DNA from: Dyella sp. OK004
GTDB lineage: Bacteria > Pseudomonadota > Gammaproteobacteria > Xanthomonadales > Rhodanobacteraceae
Direction of reading: 5' to 3'
Length of the DNA: 64,000 nt
Assembly (NCBI RefSeq): GCF_900114495.1
Contig: NZ_FOZI01000003.1
Span: 1 to 64,000, forward strand
Each line of letters begins with the position of its first letter. Within the stretch, counting starts at the first letter, position 1. Below the pieces are notes generated by a model, which did no database searches, was not told where the DNA came from, and saw only the letters and a list, made by a program, of their open reading frames with translations. This document shows, one piece after another, positions 54,230 through 63,154 of the stretch. A program made the translations under genes and the position numbers.

Positions 54230-54850
54230 CTACGCCGCTACCTCGATGCACTCTTGTTCGCGCCCTGTCAGCACCTTGCGACCGATACTCCGCGCCGTAT
54301 CCAGAAGCAGATTCAAGTCCGATGCTTCAGGTTGGATGAGGAGTTCTGACGTGACTACGCGTGCGCCGCAGTAGTTGAAGATGCCATGGTCAATCTGAGT
54401 CCTCATTGCGCCGAAGTAGCCGTGGCGCGCGTAGGTTCTTTGGTTGGCGCCTGCACTTGCAATGAGATGTACAGGTAGGTGTTGGAGTCGTTTTATGAGT
54501 TTGCCATCGGGGCCTTCGTCATAGGCCCAGCCGTTGGCGAACACGCGATCGATCCATCCCTTCAGCAGGGCTGGCATGGACCACCAGTAAACGGGGTAGA
54601 CCAACACCAGCGCATCTGCGCGATCCAGTCGTGCCTGCTCAACGGAGACGTCTGTCGATATCGTGGCTTCACGAAGATGGACACCGACATCGGTTGCAGT
54701 GAAGCGAGGGTCGAACCCTTCGGCAGCTAGATCGGCAAATTCGATGGTGTGAGCTTCGCCCGATTGTGAAATGCCCTCGGCAACAGCTTTGGCCAAGCCG
54801 TGAGTGAACGAATGGGGGTTGGGATGCGCGATGACGATCAGTGCGTGCAC
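54230..54850 (-). CDS. NAD(P)H-dependent oxidoreductase, flavodoxin-like (KefF/MdaB type)
   Basis: 206 residues of the flavodoxin_2 family: ALIVIAHPNPHSFTHGLAKA at the N terminus (phosphate loop of FMN/FAD), VLVYPVYWWSMPALLKGWID in the middle and NQRTYARHGYFGAMRTQIDH. Two-electron reduction of quinones or azo compounds is the known family activity. Divergent from a TetR regulator 83 bp away, the usual set-up in which the regulator represses the reductase and is released by its substrate. Confidence 0.9.
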   Translation of the reverse strand: MHALIVIAHPNPHSFTHGLAKAVAEGISQSGEAHTIEFADLAAEGFDPRFTATDVGVHLREATISTDVSVEQARLDRADALVLVYPVYWWSMPALLKGWIDRVFANGWAYDEGPDGKLIKRLQHLPVHLIASAGANQRTYARHGYFGAMRTQIDHGIFNYCGARVVTSELLIQPEASDLNLLLDTARSIGRKVLTGREQECIEVAA

Positions 54851-54891
54851 GGGGGCTCCTGGGCGATTGCGAGCCGGGATGGGCTCTTATA

Positions 54892-54916
54892 TACTTTTAG
54901 TAAGTTACTTTTGGTA
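54892..54916. promoter_or_regulatory. putative TetR operator in the divergent promoter region
   Basis: Two direct repeats TACTTTTAGTA and TACTTTTGGTA, 14 bp apart, with an internal perfect inverted repeat AGTAA-G-TTACT (54899-54909). It lies 18 bp before the TetR start codon in an AT-rich stretch, so it is a good candidate for autoregulation and for control of the reductase gene. Confidence 0.5.
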
Positions 54917-54933
54917 TGTAGGAGTGTCAAGCC

Positions 54934-55572
54934 TTGGCGAAATTGATTCCATTGGCATCAAAGCCGAGACGCCGGTTGTCGCGACAGGAGCGATACGAAC
55001 AACTCGTTCGAGTCGCTTGGCAATTGGTGAGGGAGGAGGGAACGGAGGCACTTTCGCTAGGTAGGCTGTCAGAGCGGGCGGAAGTGACCAAGCCGGTTGT
55101 CTATGACCATTTCGGGACGCGAGCAGGCCTTCTTGCAGTGCTCTATCAGGATTTTGATGAGCGCCAAACGGCATTGATGGACGAGGCGTTGGATAAGAGC
55201 AAGTCAACACTCGCGAGCAGGGCGGCTGTTATTGCGTCCTCTTATGTCGAGTGCGTGCTGCTTCAAGGGCGCGAAATTCCCGGCGTGATCGCTGCACTTG
55301 CCGGCTCGCCCGAGCTGGAGAAGATCAAACGCGATTACCGATCGGTTTTCATCGAGAAGTGCCGTCGCGTACTTGCTCCCTTCGCCGAAGGAGTTGAGAT
55401 TCCAACGGTCAGTCTGTGGGCGATGCTTGGCGCGGCCGATGCTTTGTCGGACGCGGCAGCTGTGGGTGACATCACGGCCGAGCAGGCCAAGGCGGAGTTG
55501 CTGGAGACCATCACCGCACTCGTTGCACGAGCCTCGCGTGGGAAGCCAGCAAAGTCTTCGCGTCGCGGGTAA
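54934..55572 (+). CDS. TetR/AcrR family transcriptional regulator
   Basis: 212 residues from TTG 54934 (AGGAG nine bases upstream). N-terminal helix-turn-helix LSRQERYEQLVRVAWQLVRE and GRLSERAEVTKPVVYDHFGT, with the ligand-binding helices after residue ~70 and a basic tail. Likely represses the divergent flavodoxin-like reductase gene and itself. Effector unknown. Confidence 0.9.
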   Translation: MAKLIPLASKPRRRLSRQERYEQLVRVAWQLVREEGTEALSLGRLSERAEVTKPVVYDHFGTRAGLLAVLYQDFDERQTALMDEALDKSKSTLASRAAVIASSYVECVLLQGREIPGVIAALAGSPELEKIKRDYRSVFIEKCRRVLAPFAEGVEIPTVSLWAMLGAADALSDAAAVGDITAEQAKAELLETITALVARASRGKPAKSSRRG

Positions 55573-55611
55573 GAAAGCAGAGAGCGGAGGCTCTCAGGCT
55601 AGTGGCAAGAA

Positions 55612-55660
55612 AACAGGTCAAGTTCACCTTTCAAGTTGAGTAGGTGAACCTAACCCCATT
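55612..55660. repeat. family 3 inverted repeat, degenerate copy
   Basis: AACAGGTCAAGTTCACCT and AGGTGAACCTAACCCCATT, a decayed version of the perfect repeat at 39519-39568. It follows the tetR gene directly. Confidence 0.7.
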
Positions 55661-55684
55661 AGTGGACGGCGCGAAGGAGGAGCC

Positions 55685-56233
55685 TCATCCTATTTTCATG
55701 ACCGGTGAGTGTGGCTGCACAGCTTGGGTTTGCTGCTGTTGATCCAGCTGGTGGTTGTTCTGAATCTGTTGGCCCTCTGCCTCGACGTTATGGGCCGGTC
55801 GGAGCGCCCCCGGGCCATCTACATCCACTCCCTTGCCACCCAACAGATAGCTGCGTTTCAAATCAGCGTGGTTGAGGGCAGACCATGCGAAATCTACGCA
55901 GTTATGGCGAGCATCTTTGTAGTAGGTGTTGAACCCATGTTTGTCGGGGTGCTGGCCGAAATCGTTGAGCTTGTCGTACTGCTGTTTGCTGACTTCCATC
56001 GTCCTTGAGTACAACGGGTCCTTGTAATTCTGGACGTCGTCTCTCGCGATGGCTCCCGGGCCGTCGATGTTCCCATGCTTGATGGGTGCAAAGCCGTAGC
56101 TCTGCGTCACATGTCCGTTGCTAGTGGTATAGAACATGTGACCGGGTAGAGAGGATGCTCCAGGATCTTCTTTGACCAACGGAGTTCCGGGTGCTGCGAT
56201 ATAGACGGTGACGGTGTACTTCTCATCTTCCAT
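55685..56233 (-). CDS. Xanthomonadales antibacterial effector-like protein (truncated, no XVIPCD)
   Basis: 182 residues from ATG 56233 (GAAGGGG upstream; a GTG at 56248 is possible). YIAAPGTPLVKE, GHMFYTTSNGHVTQSYGFAP and HNCVDFAWSALNHADLKRSY match the N-terminal domain of Xanthomonadales killing effectors that end with a type IV secretion XVIPCD domain. A Cys-His pair (C in NCVDF, H residues around) suggests a cysteine-hydrolase active site. Here only a short Gln-rich tail (HQLDQQQQTQ) replaces XVIPCD, so export is uncertain. Downstream of a DUF5625-like gene, 11 bp apart, like an effector-immunity pair. Confidence 0.7.
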   Translation of the reverse strand: MEDEKYTVTVYIAAPGTPLVKEDPGASSLPGHMFYTTSNGHVTQSYGFAPIKHGNIDGPGAIARDDVQNYKDPLYSRTMEVSKQQYDKLNDFGQHPDKHGFNTYYKDARHNCVDFAWSALNHADLKRSYLLGGKGVDVDGPGALRPAHNVEAEGQQIQNNHQLDQQQQTQAVQPHSPVMKIG

Positions 56234-56244
56234 GACATGCCCCT

Positions 56245-56802
56245 TCACTCTCCGGTGTTATAGAACTCATCCACTCTCAACATTGTTTTGATGTCTTTGA
56301 AGATGGGTTGATCCTGGGTGGTTCTTACGATTGCGACGTAATGCCCATCGCGGGTGGCACGAAACCCTGCAATCAAGACGTTGGAAGTTTTGCCATCAGT
56401 GGCATAAAGGTGCATATGGGCAATAGGGTGGTCGGCCTTTACAGCAGTCCCATAAGCAGTGGCCAGGATGGTGTCGTTGTCCTCCGTAGGAACAGGGAGG
56501 CGACGCTTACCTTCTTCGAGGAAAACTTGGACTTCAATGGGCAAATTCTGCTGTTGAATCGCATCTTCGACCGCGCCTTTCTCAGTCTGGGGGAAATCCA
56601 AGGCAACCATCAGACGGCGACGAGTATCGATCTCGCCTTTTTCCACCCAGAAATCGATGGTGGCGACGTTGTCGGCCTTGTCCATCGCATAAGGTTTTGT
56701 GATTGGCGGAATCGGATGCTTGGCGGGAGATGAGGCTGTTGCCAGCGATACGATCATGTATCCGATGGCGATGCCAAAAGCTTTAATCAGTCTGTTCGTC
56801 AT
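56245..56802 (-). CDS. DUF5625-like putative immunity protein, exported
   Basis: 185 residues from ATG 56802 (AAGGAGCGG upstream). A signal peptide (LIKAFGIAIGYMIVSLATAS) is followed by a beta-rich chain with ATIDFWVEKGEIDTRRRLMV, typical of DUF5625 proteins found next to Xanthomonadales effectors. Such proteins neutralise the cognate effector in the periplasm. The frame is open to 57825, but that part is antisense to the antiporter gene and is not coding. First gene of the pair. Confidence 0.7.
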   Translation of the reverse strand: MTNRLIKAFGIAIGYMIVSLATASSPAKHPIPPITKPYAMDKADNVATIDFWVEKGEIDTRRRLMVALDFPQTEKGAVEDAIQQQNLPIEVQVFLEEGKRRLPVPTEDNDTILATAYGTAVKADHPIAHMHLYATDGKTSNVLIAGFRATRDGHYVAIVRTTQDQPIFKDIKTMLRVDEFYNTGE

Positions 56803-56933
56803 GAGATTCCGCTCCTTGGGACGAACGGCATTCTTGCATGCCTTTGTGGGTCTCGATGGTGGCATGGTCTGAGCGGTCTTGTTCCATTCAGTGGGGGAGT
56901 TAGTTGATCCCAGAAGCTTCGCCATGATCCTTC

Positions 56934-58169
56934 TTACGCTGGCTTCTTTACGCATGTCTTCTGTGTAAACACCAACACCATCGGCGTCGTCATCACCGTC
57001 GTCAAAATCGCCATGATCAACAGGATCGTATACATCCGCTGATCGATGGCGCCGATATCCAGCCCGACCTTGATGACGATCAGCTCCATCAAACCGCGCG
57101 CGTTCATCAGCGATCCCACCGCAAAGCTCGTGCACCACGAACGGCCAGCCATGCGTGCGCCGGCAACACCGCCCAACACTTTGCCCACGATCGCGACTGC
57201 CAGCACGGCAGCCATGGCGAGGCCGGCGCCGCCGGTGAGCATGTCGGGTGTGGTGTTGAGGCCGGAAAGCACGAAGAAGATCGGTAGCAGTACCAGCACG
57301 GCGACGTGTTCGATGCGTTCGATCAGCGAGTGAAGCAGGCGGTCGTCGCGTGGCAGACAGAGGCCGAACAGGAAGGCGCCGAATACCGCGTGCAGGCCGA
57401 GCCAGTCGGTGATGGCAGCGAAGCCGATGGCGCCGGCGAGCAGGATCGCCAGCAGCGTATTGGCAGGGCGGCCATCCGGCGCCCGGCGAGCCAGTAGTCG
57501 GACGAGCAGCGGGCGCAGCAAACCCAGTCCGATGATCGACACAGCGGCCAGGCCGATGCAGGTCCGCCAGAACGGTGCCCAGTTGCCATGGGCGGAGATG
57601 AGCGCTACCACCAGCGCCAGCGCGATCCAAGCGAACACGTCGGTGACCGCTGCGGCGGCGATCGCCAGTTGCCCGGGTTCGCTTTGCGTGAGGTGGCGAT
57701 CTTTGAGGATGCGCGCCATCACCGGCAGCGCCGTGATCGCCACGGAAACGGCGATAAACATCGCGAACGGCCAGAAGCCAATGCCGCGTGGCGCGTAGCC
57801 CGCGTAGAGCATGGGCCCTATGCATAGCCCGAGTGCGGCGGGCAGGAGAACGGCGAGGCCGCCCACATAGCTGGCATCCCGTAGTTGCCGCCCAGCGCCG
57901 CTGGGAAAGCGCAATTCGGCGCCGACGATGAACATGAAAAGCACCAGCCCGATCGTGCTGAGGCTGTTCAATCCACTAAGCGTCGATGGTGCGAAGAGCG
58001 TGCCCTGCCAGGTGGGCGCGATGGCACCGAACACGATCGGCCCCAGCAGCAGGCCGGTGATCATTTCGCCGACCACGGCGGGCTGCCCCAGCCAACGCAG
58101 CGCCCACGACACGGCTCTGGATACGACCAGGATCACCAGCAACTGCACCAATAGAGTCGGGTGACCCAT
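56934..58169 (-). CDS. cation/proton antiporter (CPA2)
   Basis: 411 residues from ATG 58169 (GGGGGAG upstream), preferred to 58217. Twelve to thirteen membrane helices, with VVGEMITGLLLGPIVFG, the AVTDVFAWIALALVVAL segment (acidic residue at the ion site) and FGLCLPRDDRLL. It exchanges Na+ or K+ for protons across the inner membrane. No C-terminal TrkA-N domain. Related in fold to the gene at 58962. Confidence 0.88.
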   Translation of the reverse strand: MGHPTLLVQLLVILVVSRAVSWALRWLGQPAVVGEMITGLLLGPIVFGAIAPTWQGTLFAPSTLSGLNSLSTIGLVLFMFIVGAELRFPSGAGRQLRDASYVGGLAVLLPAALGLCIGPMLYAGYAPRGIGFWPFAMFIAVSVAITALPVMARILKDRHLTQSEPGQLAIAAAAVTDVFAWIALALVVALISAHGNWAPFWRTCIGLAAVSIIGLGLLRPLLVRLLARRAPDGRPANTLLAILLAGAIGFAAITDWLGLHAVFGAFLFGLCLPRDDRLLHSLIERIEHVAVLVLLPIFFVLSGLNTTPDMLTGGAGLAMAAVLAVAIVGKVLGGVAGARMAGRSWCTSFAVGSLMNARGLMELIVIKVGLDIGAIDQRMYTILLIMAILTTVMTTPMVLVFTQKTCVKKPA

Positions 58170-58402
58170 CCTTTTCTCCCCCGCGACCGATAGCAGGGAA
58201 GCATAGGTGACGGTCAACTTTCAGCCAAGGATGATGGGGAATATCAACCGCCCCTGTGGTTTTGTTAGTCGGGACTCTGCTCAATGGAAAGCTTCCGCCC
58301 AGCGGAGCAGCGATTGGACGTTGAAGTCCTTAGGTGAGAATGGATGCCGTCAGTAAGTCGCTCATCTATTCGCCATGCCATGGTGCCGCTAAAGTGCGCG
58401 CC

Positions 58403-58888
58403 ATGCATATCCGACCGTTTGTCGAAACTGACTGGCCTCAAGTCTGGCCGATCGTGCGTGATGTGGTGCAGGCGCAGGAGACGTTCGTCTTCGATCCCGC
58501 TATGACCATGTCGCAGGCGCACGATATCTGGGTTGAGAGGGCGCCTGGACTGACTGTGGTCGCGGTAGACGGCGAGCGTGTCCTCGGTACGGCCAAGATG
58601 GGAGCCAATCGCCCCGGCCCGGGATCGCATGTGTCGACGGCCAGCTTCATGGTCGCGGGCGATGCCCGCGGGCGTGGCGTGGGCACGGCGTTATGCCAGT
58701 TCGCGATGGCTTGGGCACGGTCGGACGGATACGCGGGCATGCAATTCAACGCGGTCGTTGAATCCAATCGCTCGGCTGTTGAACTCTATCGTCGGCTCGG
58801 CTTCGATATCGTGGGCACCGTTCCCGGTGCCTTCGCGCATCCCTCGCTAGGTCGCGTTGGGTTGCATGTCATGTACTACGCCTTCTAG
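58403..58888 (+). CDS. GNAT family N-acetyltransferase
   Basis: 161 residues from ATG 58403 (MHIRPFVETDWPQVWPIV); the frame runs to 58334 without coding character. The acetyl-CoA loop is MVAGDARGRGVGTALCQFAM and the end is AVELYRRLGFDIVGTVPGAF. Resembles phosphinothricin-type acetyltransferases. It stands between two antiporter genes on the opposite strand. Confidence 0.88.
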   Translation: MHIRPFVETDWPQVWPIVRDVVQAQETFVFDPAMTMSQAHDIWVERAPGLTVVAVDGERVLGTAKMGANRPGPGSHVSTASFMVAGDARGRGVGTALCQFAMAWARSDGYAGMQFNAVVESNRSAVELYRRLGFDIVGTVPGAFAHPSLGRVGLHVMYYAF

Positions 58889-58961
58889 TCGACGTCGCAT
58901 TCGAGGTCGCTGGGATGGAAAGGCCCGGGCGGTGTATCTGTCGATGCGCTGCCCGGGTCGA

Positions 58962-60167
58962 TCAGCCGCGCACGTCGGGTGTGTCGACCGTGCCTTCGGC
59001 GGGGGCGCGCTTCAACAGCACGGCCAGCACCGGCGGCGTCACCATCGCCGTTAGCAGCGACATCGCCACAATGATGGCGTACATGCGGTCGCTGAACACG
59101 CCAGCCGCAAGGCCGAGGCTGGCAATCACCACACCCACTTCACCGCGTGGCACCATGCCGAAGCCGACGAGGGTGGCGCTGCGCTTGCCGAGTGAGAGCG
59201 CACCGAGAAAGCCGCCAGCGAGTTTGGAGATGATCGCGATCACGGTGACTACGGCGAGCATGATCAGCGCATCAGCATTGCCGAGCTGGTGCAGGTCGAT
59301 CTTGCTGCCGGTGATGACGAAGAAGAACGGGGTGAGCAGGGCGAGCAGCGGCTGCACCTGTTTCTCCAGCGTGTGCTGCTGGCGCGTTTCCGAGGCGATC
59401 ATGCCGGCGAGGAAGGCGCCGATAATGGCGGCCAGGCCGAACAGGGTGGAGACGTAAGCCAGGCCGAGGCACAGCGCCAGCACCACAGCGAGTGCGGAGT
59501 GCTGTCCATGCGGCTTGTCCAGCCAGCTGGAATTCCAGCGCATGGCGCGCGCGCCGCCCAGGCCGATCACCGCGATGAAACCGATGGCACCGGCCAGCGT
59601 GGTAACCAGGTGCATCACGTTGAAACCTTCGCCGCCCTGCAGCGACACCACCACGCCAAGTAGCAGCATGGCGAGGATGTCGTCGATCACGGCAGCGCCG
59701 AGGATCACCTTGCTCTCGGTGCGCTGCAGCGCGTTCAATTCCTGCAATACGCGTGCGGTGATGCCAGCAGAAGTAGCGACGAAAGCGGCCGCAACAAATA
59801 GCGACTTGCCCCAATCGAAGCCGCTGGTATGCGCCCACACGCCGCCCATGGCGAACGGCACGATGACGCCGAGCACGCCGACGAGGAAGGCCACTTTGCC
59901 GACCTTCTTCAAATCTTCCAGTCGCGTTTCCAGACCCACTGCGAACAACAGCAGCACCACGCCGATCTCAGCCAGCACATCCAGCGGCGTGCCGACGGCG
60001 ATCTGGTCGGGGGTGATCCAGCCGAGCAGCGAGGGACCGACCACGCAGCCCGCGGCGATCTCGCCGACGACACCAGGCAGCTTCAGGCGCTGGGCGATCT
60101 CACCACCGATCTGCGCCGCGACGAAGACGATGAAAAGGGTCAGCAGAATGTCGGCTGCGTGATGCAT
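58962..60167 (-). CDS. cation/proton antiporter (KefB-like, CPA2)
   Basis: 401 residues with about twelve helices. KLPGVVGEIAAGCVVGPSLL, LFAVGLETRLEDLKKVG and AAVIDDILAMLLLGVV (Asp pair of the transport site) define CPA2. It lacks the TrkA-N regulatory domain of KefB/KefC. Likely exchanges K+ or Na+ for H+. Start MHHAADILLTLFIVFVAAQI at 60167. The overlapping plus-strand frame is a shadow. Confidence 0.9.
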   Translation of the reverse strand: MHHAADILLTLFIVFVAAQIGGEIAQRLKLPGVVGEIAAGCVVGPSLLGWITPDQIAVGTPLDVLAEIGVVLLLFAVGLETRLEDLKKVGKVAFLVGVLGVIVPFAMGGVWAHTSGFDWGKSLFVAAAFVATSAGITARVLQELNALQRTESKVILGAAVIDDILAMLLLGVVVSLQGGEGFNVMHLVTTLAGAIGFIAVIGLGGARAMRWNSSWLDKPHGQHSALAVVLALCLGLAYVSTLFGLAAIIGAFLAGMIASETRQQHTLEKQVQPLLALLTPFFFVITGSKIDLHQLGNADALIMLAVVTVIAIISKLAGGFLGALSLGKRSATLVGFGMVPRGEVGVVIASLGLAAGVFSDRMYAIIVAMSLLTAMVTPPVLAVLLKRAPAEGTVDTPDVRG

Positions 60168-60203
60168 GCGGGGGTCCTTCCGAAAGCAAATATGCCTGGG
60201 ATG

Positions 60204-61673
60204 CTACACGGTTGCGCGCTTGGGGGCATCGCGGCCCAGGCGGCTGAAAACCCAGCTGGCCGTGGCGGTGACGATGCCCAGCAGCAGCACGGTCCAGCGG
60301 AATGCGCCCACGTAGTCGTCGTGCGCGTGGCCTTGCAGCAGAGCCTCCATCAATAGCGAGGCCAGCGCGATGCCGAAGCTCATCGAGAGGTACTGCGCGG
60401 TGGAGGCCATCGACGACGCCATCGAGGCGTATTTCACGTCGAGGTCGTTGTAGATCAGCGTGTTCATGGCGGTGTACTGCAGACCCATGAAGCCGCCGTA
60501 GACGAACACCATCGGCGCGATCACCCATATCGGCGAGGTCTTGCCCAATAGTGCGAATGAGGCCAGCAGCACGGCAACGATCAGCGTATTGGTGAGCAGG
60601 AAGCGGCGATAGCCCATGCGCGTGAGTAAGCGGTTGATCACCCACTTCGCACAGATCGAACCCAGTGCTTGCGGCACCATCATCAGGCCGGCCATGGTGG
60701 GTGACCAGCCGCAACCGACCTGCAGGAACAGCACCAGCAATAGGAACATGCCGGAGACGCCGAGGCGGGTGAACAGGTTGCCAGCGAGCGATACCCATAC
60801 GCTGCGCACGCGCAGCAGGGCGAGGTCGGCGACCGGGTGGGCGGTGCGACGGCTATGCCATACATAGATGCCGCCAAAGATCAGCGCGAGCACGCCGCTG
60901 ATAGCGATCCTGGGCCATTGCCCGCCGCCGCCGCTGGCGACTTCCGACGCGGTCAGCAACATCGCCGAAGCCGTGGCAAACAGCAGGAAGCCGAGCATAT
61001 CGAAGCGGTGCGGATCGTCCAGGCGGTAATCCGGCATCTCGCGCCGGTTCATCCAGTAACCGATGATGCCCACCGGTACGTTGATCAGGAAGATCAGGCG
61101 CCACGAGGTGTATTGCGCCAGCAGGCCACCGAGCAGCGGGCCTAGTACGGAGCCTAAAAGACCGACGGTGGCCACGGTGCTCATGGAGCGCACGAAGTCG
61201 CGCTTGTCGATGCTGCGCACCAGCACATAGCGGCCCACCGGCATCAGCGCTGCGCCACCTAAACCCTGCAGCACGCGTGCGGCGACCAGTTGGGGCAGCG
61301 TTTGCGCCATGCCGCATAGCAGCGAGCCGATGGTGAACACGGCGATGGCTGCGGCGAACACGCGCCGTGTGCCGAAGCGATCACATACCCAGGGGCTGGC
61401 AGGAATGAAAATAGCCAGGGTCAGCACGTAGCTGGTCAGCGCGATGCGCATGCCCAGCGGCGTAACGCCCAGTGCTTCGGCCATGGCGGGCACGGCGGTG
61501 TTGACGATGGTGGAGTCGAGCGCCTGCATAAAGAAGGCGGCGGCGACCAGCCAGATCAGGCCGCGGTAGCGTTCGCGCGACGAAACGGGCGGAGGTGTGC
61601 CGGTTTCGGGACCGGTGGGGCCGGAAGGTGGGGGCACTTCCGTGGCGGCGAAATGTTCGGGCATGACCTGCAC
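60204..61673 (-). CDS. MFS drug exporter, DHA2 (EmrB/QacA) family
   Basis: 489 residues with 14 predicted helices. Motif A-like region VCDRFGTRRVFAAAIAVFTI, helix 1 LDSTIVNTAVPAMAEALGV (the LDxTIVNVALP signature of EmrB/QacA) and motif C near GLLGSVLGPLLGGLLAQY. It exports hydrophobic compounds using the proton gradient. Start is either GTG 61673 or ATG 61664. No adjacent EmrA-type membrane-fusion gene. Confidence 0.93.
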   Translation of the reverse strand: MQVMPEHFAATEVPPPSGPTGPETGTPPPVSSRERYRGLIWLVAAAFFMQALDSTIVNTAVPAMAEALGVTPLGMRIALTSYVLTLAIFIPASPWVCDRFGTRRVFAAAIAVFTIGSLLCGMAQTLPQLVAARVLQGLGGAALMPVGRYVLVRSIDKRDFVRSMSTVATVGLLGSVLGPLLGGLLAQYTSWRLIFLINVPVGIIGYWMNRREMPDYRLDDPHRFDMLGFLLFATASAMLLTASEVASGGGGQWPRIAISGVLALIFGGIYVWHSRRTAHPVADLALLRVRSVWVSLAGNLFTRLGVSGMFLLLVLFLQVGCGWSPTMAGLMMVPQALGSICAKWVINRLLTRMGYRRFLLTNTLIVAVLLASFALLGKTSPIWVIAPMVFVYGGFMGLQYTAMNTLIYNDLDVKYASMASSMASTAQYLSMSFGIALASLLMEALLQGHAHDDYVGAFRWTVLLLGIVTATASWVFSRLGRDAPKRATV

Positions 61674-61863
61674 AATGATAGCTGCTATGGCACCTTGCTT
61701 TTCGCAGTGGGCGCCACCAAAGTCAGGACAGTTTCACCACGAATCCGATCGAACACGGGGTCGCCATGCGATGTCGTTTCGACCACCGCGCCGGGGCGTC
61801 CTCGCCTCGGCGCGTCTTTTTGTACCCATGGCGCGGGAGCGCGCCTATAGATAGGACATCGTC

Positions 61864-62274
61864 ATGAGTATCAAGCCACCCATCGTTCTCTCCCGTCTCG
61901 ACCTAGAGCGCATCGAAGCCTTGCTGGAGCGCATGCCGCTTGCGCAGGCGGAGGGTTATGCCACCTTGCGCGCCGAGCTGGATCGAGCGGAGGTGCTGGA
62001 GCCGGCCGCCATGCCGAACGACGTGGTGACCATGAATTCCCGCGTGACCTTCGAGGATGAGGCGCAGGGCGAAAAGCTCACCTTGACCTTGGTGTATCCG
62101 GCTGCGGCGGGTGCCGCCGGTACGGTGTCGATCCTGGCGCCCGTTGGTAGTGCGTTGCTGGGCTTGACCAAAGGTCAGCACATTGACTGGCCGACACCCG
62201 ATGGCAAGCAGCGGCGGCTGCATGTGCTGGGGATCGAGTATCAGCCGGAGGCGGCGGGGCATTTGCACCGTTGA
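61864..62274 (+). CDS. rnk: regulator of nucleoside diphosphate kinase
   Basis: 136 residues. The C-terminal GreA/GreB-like domain is clear: VVTMNSRVTFEDEAQGEKLT, GTVSILAPVGSALLGLTKGQ and WPTPDGKQRRLHVLGIEYQP. The short N-terminal coil (DLERIEALLERMPLAQAEGY) fits Rnk, which binds RNA polymerase in the secondary channel without transcript cleavage activity. Standard length. Confidence 0.92.
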   Translation: MSIKPPIVLSRLDLERIEALLERMPLAQAEGYATLRAELDRAEVLEPAAMPNDVVTMNSRVTFEDEAQGEKLTLTLVYPAAAGAAGTVSILAPVGSALLGLTKGQHIDWPTPDGKQRRLHVLGIEYQPEAAGHLHR

Positions 62275-62280
62275 GCTTTA

Positions 62281-62424
62281 CTCCTCTCCCTGTTCACAGG
62301 GGGAGGTTGGGAGGGGGTAGCTCTTGCGACAACCTTTCCCGAGCACTTTCTCAAGTACTTACCCCTCCCCAACCCTCCCCTGTCCCACGGGACTAGCTTC
62401 GCGTCGCAAGCAGGGGAGGGAGCA
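62281..62424. repeat. paired palindrome element, family 1, copy 5
   Basis: Unit one: CTCCTCTCCCTGTTCACAGG then GGGAGGTTGGGAGGGGGTAG; unit two: CTTACCCCTCCCCAACCCTC then CCCTGTCCCACGGGACTAGC, TTCGCGTCGCAAGCAGGGGA. The unit two loop has the GACTAGCTTCGCGTC insert. Confidence 0.85.
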
Positions 62425-62430
62425 AAAGCA

Positions 62431-63069
62431 CTAATCCCACTTCTTTTGAAAGCCCACCTGGAACCCCCCAGGCAGCAAGCCCACGATCCACGGCGACTTG
62501 CGGTGCTCAGCCCACAAGCCCACGCCCACGCCTAGCGCGGCGCCGGCCAGTACGTCGGTCTGCCAGTGCGCATGGTTCTTCATGCGCGCCACGGCGTCAT
62601 AGACCGGCAACAGGGCCAGGGCATAAACAGCGGGGTGCTCGTCGCCATAGGTGGCGATGATCGGCGTTACCGCGGCGGTGATGGTGGACACCTCACCGCT
62701 GGGGAAGCTTTGTGCGTGGATGCCCTGAAACCATTGGTTGGGGCTTTTCGACTGGGTGGGGCGTTTGCGCTGGAAGGTCCATTTCAGGGCCTGGGCGCTG
62801 ACGCTGGTGACCACGATGGAGTCCACCGAGCGCCACAGCGTATCGCCCAGCTGGTTGTCGTCGCCCAGCCATAACGCGCCGCCGGCGACGGAAAGCACGG
62901 TGCCGTAGAGCAGCACCTGCTGGTTGCTGCGCTTCCAGATGCCGGTGTTGTCGTAGTGAATGGTGTGGTCGATGCCGAGAGGGCCGCCTCCCGCCCAGGC
63001 GTTCTCAGGCAGCAGGGTTGTACACAGAACGATAACAAGCAGAAGCAGGATAAACCGCAGCGTGCGCAT
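62431..63069 (-). CDS. PAP2 family phosphatase with variant PSGE motif
   Basis: 212 residues. Signal or membrane start (FILLLLVIVLCTTLLPENAW), then acid-phosphatase motifs: KWTFQRKRPTQ (K-x6-RP), FPSGEVSTI and ARMKNHAHWQTDVLAGAALG (R-x5-H-x3-D). The middle motif normally reads PSGH; here the His is Glu. This alters the usual catalytic set, yet the other two motifs are intact. Probable lipid-phosphate or polyprenyl-phosphate phosphatase of the envelope, if active. Family assignment clear, activity uncertain. Confidence 0.87.
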   Translation of the reverse strand: MRTLRFILLLLVIVLCTTLLPENAWAGGGPLGIDHTIHYDNTGIWKRSNQQVLLYGTVLSVAGGALWLGDDNQLGDTLWRSVDSIVVTSVSAQALKWTFQRKRPTQSKSPNQWFQGIHAQSFPSGEVSTITAAVTPIIATYGDEHPAVYALALLPVYDAVARMKNHAHWQTDVLAGAALGVGVGLWAEHRKSPWIVGLLPGGFQVGFQKKWD

Positions 63070-63154
63070 GGCCGTGTCCTCCCGCGGCAGGCGAACGCCG
63101 CCGCACCCGAGGGCGACCGTAGACCCGTCCGCTTTCGGGCGGCTTACTCGCTAA

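Noticed and set aside
56803-57825. Extension of the immunity-like frame to 526 codons
   Set aside because: The upstream part is antisense to the antiporter gene, Arg/His-rich and non-coding; the signal peptide and ribosome site place the start at 56802.
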